Below, piece by piece: positions 1-6,021 of a stretch of DNA of 14,273 nt. The DNA is taken from the NCBI GenBank assembly GCA_009773995.1, contig VSMY01000068.1, forward strand, positions 1 to 14,273. Reading direction: 5' to 3'. The notes below the pieces were generated by a model. That model did not search any database. It was not told where the DNA came from and was given only the letters and a program-made list of their open reading frames with translations. The translations under genes were made by a program, and so were the position numbers. Numbering within the stretch: position 1 is the first letter of the stretch; each line of letters begins with the position of its first letter. Source of the stretch: Oscillibacter sp. Lineage in GTDB: Bacteria; Bacillota; Clostridia; Oscillospirales; Oscillospiraceae.

Positions 1-8
1 ACATATAG

Positions 9-14
9 TATAAT
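9..14 (+). promoter_or_regulatory. -10 element of the promoter for the ParA-ComFB unit
   Basis: A perfect TATAAT lies in AT-rich DNA 34 bases before the ribosome-binding site of the ParA-family gene. The matching -35 box would fall left of the window edge and cannot be seen. The predicted transcript start near position 20 gives a leader of roughly 40 bases. There is no extended TG before the -10. Confidence 0.55.
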
Positions 15-62
15 AAAAATAAGAGGTCCCCGTTTAGTTTTTACAGTAAGGAGGAAAATCCT

Positions 63-860
63 TTGACACAGGTCATCACTGTCACGAATCAAAAGGGCGG
101 CGTGGGCAAAACCACCACCGTTTCCGCGCTGGTCTGCGGCCTGAAGCAGCGGGGCGCGCGGGTCCTGGGCGTCGATCTGGACCCCCAGGGCAATCTGGGC
201 TTCACCCTGGGGCTGGACATCGGCGAGTGCAAAACCGTCTACGACGTGCTCACCGGCGCCTGTCCCATCGAGCGGGCTATTTCCCACACGGAGTACGGCG
301 ACATCCTCGCCTCGGACATCATGCTCTCCACCGCCGAGGTGGAGTTCACGGCCCCCCGGCGGGAGTTCATGCTCTCCCAGCAGCTGGACGTGGTAAAGCC
401 CAACTATGATTTTATCATCATCGACACCCCGCCGGCCCTGAATATCCTGACCATCAACGCCTACGTGGCCTCCACCGGGCTCATCGTCCCCATGGAGGCG
501 GAGGTCTTGAGCCTGGTGGGCGTCTCCCAGATCCAGGATACCATCGACACCGTCCGCAAATCCTTCAACCCGAACCTGAAGGTTCTGGGCATCCTTCTAA
601 ATAAGTACGACCGCCGCCTGACCCTCTCCCGGGAAATTCTGGACCTGGCGGAGTCCGTGGCGGAACAGCTGGGCAGCCAGGTGTTTCACACCAAGGTCCG
701 CCGCAGCGTCAGCGTGGCCATGGCCCCCGCCCACGGGCAGAGCGTTTTGACCTACCAGCCCGGAGCGAAAGCCTCCGCCGATCTGCGCAGAATTGTGGAC
801 GCCGTAGCGGGCCCGGCCTTCCCGGCCACCCGTCCGGCCCCCCGCTCCAAGTGGTTCTAA
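63..860 (+). CDS. ParA/Soj-family partition ATPase
   Basis: This is a deviant-Walker ATPase of the ParA/Soj type, which dimerises on ATP, typically binds nucleoid DNA non-specifically and positions a cargo. The 265-residue protein has the deviant Walker A motif KGGVGKTT at residues 11-18 with the signature lysine (K11), the Walker A' motif GVDLDPQGN at 36-44, and a Walker B-like stretch FIIIDTPPA at 117-125. The C-terminal PAHGQSVLTYQPGAKASADL region matches Soj-type ParAs. The start is TTG, chosen because AAGGAGG (48-54) stands 8 bases before it and the protein begins directly with the family's first beta strand. There is no N-terminal helix-turn-helix, so this is the short chromosomal type and not a plasmid type Ia ParA. 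No ParB follows; the next gene, 35 bp on, encodes a ComFB-domain protein that is the obvious partner. It lacks the flagellar-operon setting of FlhG, so I do not call it FlhG. The family is certain; the cargo is unknown. Confidence 0.95.
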   Translation: MTQVITVTNQKGGVGKTTTVSALVCGLKQRGARVLGVDLDPQGNLGFTLGLDIGECKTVYDVLTGACPIERAISHTEYGDILASDIMLSTAEVEFTAPRREFMLSQQLDVVKPNYDFIIIDTPPALNILTINAYVASTGLIVPMEAEVLSLVGVSQIQDTIDTVRKSFNPNLKVLGILLNKYDRRLTLSREILDLAESVAEQLGSQVFHTKVRRSVSVAMAPAHGQSVLTYQPGAKASADLRRIVDAVAGPAFPATRPAPRSKWF

Positions 861-895
861 GCTTTTGATTTTTCTGATGTAAAGGAGTTTTCGTT

Positions 896-1576
896 ATGGC
901 ATCCAACAACAGCAGCAAAACCGCCCATGTGATGAACCTGCTCAGCAAAAACAGAGGCGGCGCGTCCGAGGCCCCGGCGGCGGAACCCAAGGCGGAGTCC
1001 CCGGCGCCCCAGGCGGAACCCGCGCCCCAGGCGGCCCCGGAGGCGGAGCCCGCCCATGCCGCGCCGGTGGCCCCCAACATTTCCTCCATCAACGCCGACG
1101 CCGCCGTCTCCTCTCAAATCAAGGACGCCCTGGAAGCCGAGCTGGAAGCGTCTCCCAAGGCCGCCCCCAAGCCTCCCGTTTCCCAGGCGGCCCCGCAGCA
1201 GGACGAACCCATGCCCCAGGCGCCCCCGGTTCAGGAGGCGCCCGCCGCGCCGGCCCAGGAGGCCGCTCTTCAGAATCCACCCCTGGAGGAGGAGGAAAAG
1301 CCCGCCTATATCAATGTCATGCAGATCCTGGTGGAGGAGAAAGCGGATGAGTACATGAAGATGTTCGGCATCTGCTGCTGCGACAAGTGCCGGGTGGACG
1401 TGCGGGCCTACGCCCTGAACCATCTGCCGCCCAAATACGTGGTCCTGAGCCAGAACGAGCGGATTCCCCGCCTTACCGTCTACGAGAGCCGGTTTGCCAG
1501 CGACGTTACCGCCCAGCTCATTCAGGCCTGCAAGAAAGTTATGCTCACGCCCCATCACTCCCGGCCGGAGAATTAA
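896..1576 (+). CDS. ComFB-domain protein with long Ala/Pro-rich N-terminal linker
   Basis: A 226-residue protein in three parts. Residues 1-22 form a short basic peptide ending in LLSKNRGG. Residues 23-135 are a low-complexity Ala/Pro/Glu/Gln region, interrupted by a helix-prone piece at about 62-85. Residues 136-212 are a ComFB domain (late competence protein family), recognised by the cysteine cluster CCCDKC (160-165) followed by RVDVRAYALNHLPPKYVV, which matches the family pattern CxCxxC..D..AL.LN.LPP.YV. ComFB of Bacillus is reported to bind zinc. Some cyanobacterial ComFB proteins are reported, from memory, to bind cyclic dinucleotides. The ATG follows AAAGGAG (881-887) at 8 bases, and the gene lies 35 bp after the ParA gene with a terminator behind it, so the two form one unit. 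No competence genes are nearby. By position and layout it looks like the ParA partner, but that role is inferred. Domain assignment is strong; function is open. Confidence 0.85.
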   Translation: MASNNSSKTAHVMNLLSKNRGGASEAPAAEPKAESPAPQAEPAPQAAPEAEPAHAAPVAPNISSINADAAVSSQIKDALEAELEASPKAAPKPPVSQAAPQQDEPMPQAPPVQEAPAAPAQEAALQNPPLEEEEKPAYINVMQILVEEKADEYMKMFGICCCDKCRVDVRAYALNHLPPKYVVLSQNERIPRLTVYESRFASDVTAQLIQACKKVMLTPHHSRPEN

Positions 1577-1610
1577 TCAAGCCCCAAGGAAAAAACCCTT
1601 TCTCCTTACG

Positions 1611-1641
1611 AAGGAGGCCCCTGAACGGGGCCTCCTTTTTT
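1611..1641 (+). terminator. Rho-independent terminator of the ParA-ComFB unit
   Basis: A perfect 11-bp inverted repeat, AAGGAGGCCCC and GGGGCCTCCTT, encloses a 5-base TGAAC loop and runs into six T residues (1636-1641). It lies 34 bp after the ComFB gene stop and ends the plus-strand unit. On the minus strand no T-run directly follows the stem, although a smaller CTCCTT/AAGGAG hairpin followed at a distance by TTTTTT (complement of 1591-1596) could stop transcripts arriving from the right. Confidence 0.93.
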
Positions 1642-1756
1642 AGGGCCGCCTGCGCCGCTGCGGAATCCGGCGGCAGCCTGCCGCTGCTTTGATTTCATTC
1701 TACCATGGCTCTGCCAAATGTTCAACTCATTTGCAGCGGCGCTCCCGAAATTTGTT

Positions 1757-1787
1757 CAGCCCGGCGAAATCACTGTTCGCCGGGCTG
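1757..1787 (-). terminator. Strong hairpin after the flagellar operon, possible terminator
   Basis: A perfect 12-bp inverted repeat (CAGCCCGGCGAA and TTCGCCGGGCTG, 7-base loop) lies 31 bp past the stop of the EAL-HDOD gene in the convergent gap. Its position suits the 3' end of the long minus-strand operon. No clear T-run follows on either strand, so it may be a 3'-end stabiliser or a weak terminator and not a classical one. The remainder of the 1642-1818 gap shows nothing else I recognise. Confidence 0.45.
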
Positions 1788-1818
1788 TCCAAGTCCCGTA
1801 TCTCGTTCTTCCCCCGGC

Positions 1819-3111
1819 TCACTCGCCGTCCTTGGGCGCGGCGGTCCCCTCCTCCGGCTCCAGGCCGGCGGCGGTACTGCTCAGCTGCTCCCACAGGACG
1901 TTGACGTTTTCCATGCAGTTAAAATACACATTGGTCAAAATCTGGTTGGGGATGCCCAGCTCCTCCGCCAAGGCGGTGATGGCGTTCCAGTTGGCCGCCT
2001 CATAGCTCAGCAGCAGCTCGTAGAGCTTGCCGCAGCGGCCTTCCTTCTTTACCAGCGCGCCGCGCACCATGTCCGAAACCGGAAGCTCTTCCAGGATTTC
2101 CTCCAGAGGCGCGTCCACCAGGTGGTTCAGCGTGGAGAACATGCCCATCAGATAGGCTTCCGCCGGGGTGATCGGCATATTCTTGGCGTACTTCATCAGC
2201 TCCTTGCAGAAGGAGGCACGCATGAAGGAGCGCTTCAAAAATTCCTCGGTCCCCGCCTCGGCGGACTCGGTGCTGACGCTGGCGCTGAGCAGGTAAATCC
2301 ACTGCTTCAGCTGCCCCAGCCCCAGGGTCATGATGGCCTGGTGCACCGTCGTAGCCCGGTTCCGCAGGGCGAAATAAGCGGAGTTGGCCACCTTCAGCAG
2401 ATTGTACGTCAGGCTGGCGTCCATGGAGATCAGCTGCTCAATCTCGTCCACGTCCGGCTCATCCCGGGTGATGGCCACCATCAGGCGGAAGAAGCTGGAC
2501 TGGAGGTAGGCGCTGGAGTGGACCCGGGTGGTCATCTGCTCGGCGACATAGGCGCCCTCCAAGCCGTCGGCCTTCATCAGTAGCGCCTTGCGGTACTGCT
2601 CTTCCGTGTCCACATTGGTGACCACGCACCTTTTCTGCATGCTGTGAGCCACCTCCACAATGTTGTGCAGGGCTAGCTCCGGCGTGGTCTGGATATTTAC
2701 CTTGATGTAGTCAATGCTGTCCAGCAGGGCCAGATACCGGGGGGCGAACTGGAATTCGTTCACCGCGATTTTATAGCCCTCCTTGGCGTATTGGTTGACA
2801 AAGTGCATGGACAGCGGGTGGATGATGACACTGTCGTTAATCTGGATCACGAGCTCCGACTTCTCGAAAAGCCGGGGCGTCTTCTTCATCAGCAGCGTCG
2901 TCGTGAAGGTCATGAAGTTCAGGGACCCCCGCAGCGTCGTCGTGCTGTTCTGAGTGAGGAAGCTGTAGATCGTATCGGCGGAGGCGAATTCCTTGGCCTG
3001 GGGGTTCTCTACGGTGAAGGCCTGGTTCTCCCCATGGTACAGAATCTCATACCCCAATATCTTCCCCTGGGGATCCTTGATCGGCTGCCTTACGATGTAT
3101 TTACTGCTCAT
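1819..3111 (-). CDS. Degenerate EAL domain plus HDOD signalling protein (YuxH-like)
   Basis: A 430-residue protein with an N-terminal EAL-like fold (about 3-195) and a C-terminal HDOD domain (about 200-405), the YuxH-type layout. The EAL half opens with RQPIKDPQGKILGYEILY, typical of the family, but the c-di-GMP phosphodiesterase residues are mostly replaced. The motif E.E has become QIND (90-93), DDFG is VNEF (117-120), the lysine-aspartate pair is IKVN (136-139), and the late EGVE-type motif is VTNV (164-167). E22 and K137 remain. It should therefore not hydrolyse c-di-GMP and more likely acts by protein binding. HDOD domains lack HD metal ligands and are regulatory. The ATG follows GGAGGG at 5 bases and lies 15 bp after cheV, so it is co-expressed with cheV at the tail of the operon. 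Proteins of this layout often affect motility. The target is unknown. Confidence 0.87.
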   Translation of the reverse strand: MSSKYIVRQPIKDPQGKILGYEILYHGENQAFTVENPQAKEFASADTIYSFLTQNSTTTLRGSLNFMTFTTTLLMKKTPRLFEKSELVIQINDSVIIHPLSMHFVNQYAKEGYKIAVNEFQFAPRYLALLDSIDYIKVNIQTTPELALHNIVEVAHSMQKRCVVTNVDTEEQYRKALLMKADGLEGAYVAEQMTTRVHSSAYLQSSFFRLMVAITRDEPDVDEIEQLISMDASLTYNLLKVANSAYFALRNRATTVHQAIMTLGLGQLKQWIYLLSASVSTESAEAGTEEFLKRSFMRASFCKELMKYAKNMPITPAEAYLMGMFSTLNHLVDAPLEEILEELPVSDMVRGALVKKEGRCGKLYELLLSYEAANWNAITALAEELGIPNQILTNVYFNCMENVNVLWEQLSSTAAGLEPEEGTAAPKDGE

Positions 3112-3126
3112 GATATCCCTCCGCGA

Positions 3127-4059
3127 TTATTCACGCCGCCCGGCTTCTTCCAGCAGATGGTCGATGACCCGGACCAGATGACCGATCTCCGGCTTGCTCA
3201 TCTGCTCGTCCGCGCCCAGTTCCTTGCCCTTACGGCGCATCTCCTCGGTAATCAGGGAGGAGAAAATGATCAGCGGCAGGTGCTTGAAGTCCTTGTCGTC
3301 CTTCACCAGCTTCGTCAGCCGGTGTCCGTCCATCTGGGGCATTTCGATGTCGGTGATAATCAGCGCCACCTCGTCGTCAAAGTTGTCGTGGCCCCGGAGG
3401 CTGTTGAGGTACTCCCACAGCTTGCTGCCGTCCGGGAACATCCGGGTGTTCACGTATCCGGACTTGTGCAGGGCCTCTTCAATCATCTTGCTCAGCAGCA
3501 CGGAGTCCTCCGCCACCAGGATGACGGCGTCGCTCCGCTTCCGCTCGCCCAGCTGGTCAATCTCGGACATCTGGATGGTGGTCTCCGGGGCGATCTCCGC
3601 CACGATCTTCTCGAAGTCCAGGATGGTCACCAGGTCATCGCCGCACTGGGCGATGCCGGTGGCGATGCCCTCGTTTCCTCCCGCCACGGTTTTGTCCGGC
3701 TTCTGGATGCTCTTCCAGGAGATGCGGCTGATGCCCACCACCGTGTGAACCCGAAAGGCGATGTTCATCTTGTTGAAATTGGTGATGATGAACAGGTCTT
3801 TGCTCTTTTTCTCCCCGGTCTCGCCCAGCAGGTACGTGGGCAGATCCACCACGGTAATCACCTTGTCCCGGGGCTTGAAGATGCCCTCCACCGCCGGGTG
3901 GGCGTGGGGCATGTGCTTCACGGGCTGAGAGACCAAAATCTCCTTGACCTTCGCCACGTTGATGCCGTACAGGCTTTCATTGATGGTGAATTCCATGACC
4001 TCGATCTCATTCGTGCCTGACTCCAGCAAAATGCCCCGCTTGTCCTCTTCCAACAACAT
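3127..4059 (-). CDS. cheV: Chemotaxis adaptor CheV (CheW domain plus receiver)
   Basis: CheV couples chemoreceptors to the kinase CheA and tunes the coupling through phosphorylation of its own receiver domain. The 310-residue protein has a CheW-like domain at about 15-155 (begins ILLESGTNEIEVMEF, very like Bacillus CheV) and a receiver at about 177-305. The acidic pair is E184/D185, the phospho-acceptor is D237 in ITDIEMPQMDG, the switch serine is near S267, and the conserved lysine is K289 in SKP, so the receiver should be functional. An in-frame GTG at 4068 would add three residues but overlaps the ribosome site, whereas the ATG at 4059 has AAAGGAG 8 bases upstream; I take the ATG. A promoter-like sequence lies in the AT-rich 52-bp gap after cheD, so cheV and the EAL-HDOD gene may also be transcribed on their own. 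Confidence 0.95.
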   Translation of the reverse strand: MLLEEDKRGILLESGTNEIEVMEFTINESLYGINVAKVKEILVSQPVKHMPHAHPAVEGIFKPRDKVITVVDLPTYLLGETGEKKSKDLFIITNFNKMNIAFRVHTVVGISRISWKSIQKPDKTVAGGNEGIATGIAQCGDDLVTILDFEKIVAEIAPETTIQMSEIDQLGERKRSDAVILVAEDSVLLSKMIEEALHKSGYVNTRMFPDGSKLWEYLNSLRGHDNFDDEVALIITDIEMPQMDGHRLTKLVKDDKDFKHLPLIIFSSLITEEMRRKGKELGADEQMSKPEIGHLVRVIDHLLEEAGRRE

Positions 4060-4067
4060 TCCGAACA

Positions 4068-4074
4068 CTCCTTT
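4068..4074 (-). promoter_or_regulatory. Ribosome-binding site that fixes the cheV start
   Basis: AAAGGAG on the minus strand lies 8 bases before ATG 4059. Its last G is the first base of an upstream in-frame GTG, which cannot be served by it. This decides for the ATG. Confidence 0.8.
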
Positions 4075-4086
4075 CAGTGGTTGACT

Positions 4087-4115
4087 CTTATACCATACAA
4101 AAATTAAATCGTTAA
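4087..4115 (-). promoter_or_regulatory. Candidate sigma-A promoter for cheV and the EAL-HDOD gene
   Basis: On the minus strand TTAACG (4115-4110), a 17-base spacer and TATAAG (4092-4087) with an extended TGG just before it resemble a housekeeping promoter. It sits in the only clearly AT-rich gap in this part of the operon and overlaps the last codons of cheD. Predicted initiation lies about 20 bases before the cheV start codon. No sigma-D type element is seen. Confidence 0.5.
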
Positions 4116-4591
4116 ATAATCATCTCCGGCCGGCCGTAGCACCGGACGCAGGCCATTCCCGTGGCAGGGTCGAACAGCAGCGTCCGGGCCACGGAGCCTC
4201 CCACGTCCTCCTTCAAAAGCTGGATGCCCTCCCGCTTCAGGTGCATGTGGACGCTCTCGATGTTGCGCTGGCCGATGTTTCCCAGGTTTCCGCCGCTGAC
4301 CTCGAACATCTTGGCCCCTCCGGCGATCTTCGCCGTGATGCGGGACCGGGAAGCTCCCTTGGACTCCATCAATTTCAGCGTCTCCCGGATGCCGGTGTCG
4401 GCGTACTTCATGGTGTTCTTCCGGCCTGGCTCCATGTTCAGCGGCAGCATAATGTGAATCAGCGCCGCCAGCTTGATCCGCTGATCATACAGGCAGATTC
4501 CAATGCAGGATCCCAAGGCATAGGTAATCAGCATTCCGGAGCTCTGGGCCATTTTCATATCCGCAATTCCAACTGTGATCTTACTCTCCAC
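4112..4591 (-). CDS. cheD: Chemoreceptor glutamine deamidase CheD
   Basis: CheD hydrolyses specific glutamines of chemoreceptors to glutamate and in Gram-positive bacteria feeds back on the kinase under control of CheC and CheY-P. The 159-residue protein carries the cysteine-hydrolase triad at family spacing: T23 in LITYALGSC, C29 in GSCIG and H46 in IHIMLP. The rest (KYADTGIRETL, AKIAGGAKMF, NIGQRN, EDVGG) follows the family closely, and the length is normal. The start is GTG, inside the end of cheC (11-bp overlap), with only a weak AGGAAG 13 bases upstream, so translation is probably coupled to cheC. The N-terminus MESKITVGIADMKM aligns with known CheD starts, which supports the GTG over the internal ATG codons. 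Confidence 0.96.
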   Translation of the reverse strand: MESKITVGIADMKMAQSSGMLITYALGSCIGICLYDQRIKLAALIHIMLPLNMEPGRKNTMKYADTGIRETLKLMESKGASRSRITAKIAGGAKMFEVSGGNLGNIGQRNIESVHMHLKREGIQLLKEDVGGSVARTLLFDPATGMACVRCYGRPEMII

Positions 4592-5210
4592 TGTTCACGC
4601 CCAGCTTCCTTAATAAAAAGTTCAGCGACCGAATATCCGGCGACAACAGCAAACGGCAGGGAATCTCCTTTCCATTGCAAATAAAGTTTCCGCCGATGGT
4701 CATGATGTAATTGGACTGCCCGCCGTACTCCGCCATGGGTACGGCCATGATGGCGCCCTGCATATCCACGGTAAAAGCGGGGACCGTCAGTTCGATGTCG
4801 ATGCCCGCCAGGCCGCTGAGGGCGTTGATGAAGGTGGAGATCATGATGTTGCCCACCTCGGTCAGGGCGGAGCGCTCCATTTCTCCCAGCTCCATGTAAT
4901 CCTGGATGTTCTTTTCCATCATGCTCTCCAGCACCAGGTTCACGAAGTCCAGCTGCTGCACCGACAGCATGATGCCGCTGAGCTGCCCGCTCATCCCCAC
5001 CAGCACGCCGGCGGTGATGGGCTCCGGGCCGCCGATCCACTCGATGGCTTCGTTGTATTCCATGATGCGGACCTCGGGCTGCTGGATGCGCACCGGCTTG
5101 CCGATGAGGGCCGACAAGCTGGTGGCGGCGTTGCCGGTGCCGATGCTGCCGATTTCCTTCAGGGTGTCCAGCTCCAGGGAACTGAGCTCGTCATAGCTTT
5201 TAATGATCAT
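4581..5210 (-). CDS. cheC: CheY-P phosphatase CheC
   Basis: CheC dephosphorylates CheY-P and binds CheD. The family has two pseudo-symmetric active sites of pattern D/S-x3-E-x2-N. Here the second site is complete (S114, E118, N121 in SALTEVGN), while the first has D15 and E19 but a serine, S22, in place of asparagine (DTLKEIGS; AGC codon). One catalytic site is therefore probably weakened. D149, in the region that contacts CheD in Bacillus CheC (from memory), is present. The length, 209 residues, is normal. The ATG has a GAGGGGAAG ribosome site and lies 14 bp after the FlgG-like gene. The cheD start overlaps its 3' end, in keeping with the known CheC-CheD complex. Confidence 0.95.
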   Translation of the reverse strand: MIIKSYDELSSLELDTLKEIGSIGTGNAATSLSALIGKPVRIQQPEVRIMEYNEAIEWIGGPEPITAGVLVGMSGQLSGIMLSVQQLDFVNLVLESMMEKNIQDYMELGEMERSALTEVGNIMISTFINALSGLAGIDIELTVPAFTVDMQGAIMAVPMAEYGGQSNYIMTIGGNFICNGKEIPCRLLLSPDIRSLNFLLRKLGVNSGE

Positions 5211-5224
5211 TCTCTTCCCCTCTC

Positions 5225-6010
5225 TTAGCCGCGCAGGCTGTTGATGGTGGTCTCAATTTCGTCGGAGGTCTGCACCATCTTCAGCGCCATGCCATAGGCC
5301 CTCTGGGATTCAATGACCTTGGTCATCTCCTCCGCCAGGTCTGCGTTGGACAGCTCTATGAAGCCCTGCATCAGCGTGCCCCCGCTCTGGCGGATGGTCC
5401 CGTTTTTATCAATGGCCCGGAAACGGGTGTCGTTCACATGCTCCATTCCGTCGTAGTTCATGTAGTCAAAGATTCCCACAGGCTGCGGCTCGTGCTCGTT
5501 TCCCACCTCGATCATGCCGCCGGTCTCACTGAGGACAAAGCGTCCCTCGTTGTCGGAGAGGTAATAGATTCGCTCCAGAATATCCTGGCCGTCCTCGTCC
5601 ACCTCGCCGGTGGGCCGCATCAGCTCGGAGATGACAAAGCCGCCGTTCCGGGTCAGGGTAATCTCTCCCGTGGTCAGGTCCGCAATGGCGAAGAAGCCCT
5701 CTCCCGCGATGGCGTAATCCTGGTCCCGGCGGGTCTCCGCCAGGGCGCCGCTCTTGAAATCCGTGTCCGTGGTCCAGAGCGCCGCGCCCACGCCGGAGGG
5801 AAGCATCTCGAAGCCGGGGTCCTCCCCTTGGTAGCCGCCCTCCGTGGCGGTCCCGACGCCCTTCAGATCGTCGTACATCAAGGAGGCGAAGCGGCTCTTT
5901 TCCGCCTTGAAGCCGTAAGTGTTCACGTTGGCGATGTTGTTGCCGTGGACCCCCAGGCGCTTGAGCTGCTGGTGGGCTCCCACAGCCGCAATGAAAAAGG
6001 ATTGATTCAT
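5225..6010 (-). CDS. flgG: Flagellar basal-body rod protein, FlgG/FlhP type
   Basis: A 261-residue rod/hook family protein. It is exported through the flagellar secretion system and packs into the rod or proximal axial structure outside the membrane. The N-terminal helix with the family motif GNNIANVNTYGFKAEKSRF is at about 23-41, the central IAGEGFFAI motif at about 101-109, and the conserved C-terminal coiled-coil segment (SNADLAEEMTKVIESQRAY and following) covers the last 45 residues. There is no cleaved signal peptide, as expected. AAGGAGG precedes the ATG and overlaps the stop of the preceding FlgF-like gene (11-bp gap). Between the family members FlgF, FlgG, FlgE, FlhO and FlhP I favour FlgG/FlhP by length and by being the second of a pair; the exact rod position cannot be set without alignment. 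Confidence 0.85.
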   Translation of the reverse strand: MNQSFFIAAVGAHQQLKRLGVHGNNIANVNTYGFKAEKSRFASLMYDDLKGVGTATEGGYQGEDPGFEMLPSGVGAALWTTDTDFKSGALAETRRDQDYAIAGEGFFAIADLTTGEITLTRNGGFVISELMRPTGEVDEDGQDILERIYYLSDNEGRFVLSETGGMIEVGNEHEPQPVGIFDYMNYDGMEHVNDTRFRAIDKNGTIRQSGGTLMQGFIELSNADLAEEMTKVIESQRAYGMALKMVQTSDEIETTINSLRG

Positions 6011-6021
6011 AGGCTTCCTCC

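Noticed and set aside
63..860. Calling the ParA gene flhG (the flagellar number ATPase)
   Set aside because: The motifs and C-terminus are Soj-like, it is not next to flhF, and it is on the opposite strand from the flagellar operon.
857..1558. Minus-strand open frame over the ComFB gene, rich in Gly/Arg/Leu
   Set aside because: It is the complement of the Ala/Pro-rich linker; the ComFB motif and ribosome site are on the plus strand.
1705..2583. Long plus-strand open frame opposite the EAL-HDOD gene
   Set aside because: It is the antisense shadow of a GC-rich gene with clear EAL and HDOD motifs; its product is low-complexity with no family features and no ribosome site.
4060..4068. GTG 4068 as the cheV start
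   Set aside because: Its first base is the last base of the AAAGGAG ribosome site; ATG 4059 has proper 8-base spacing.
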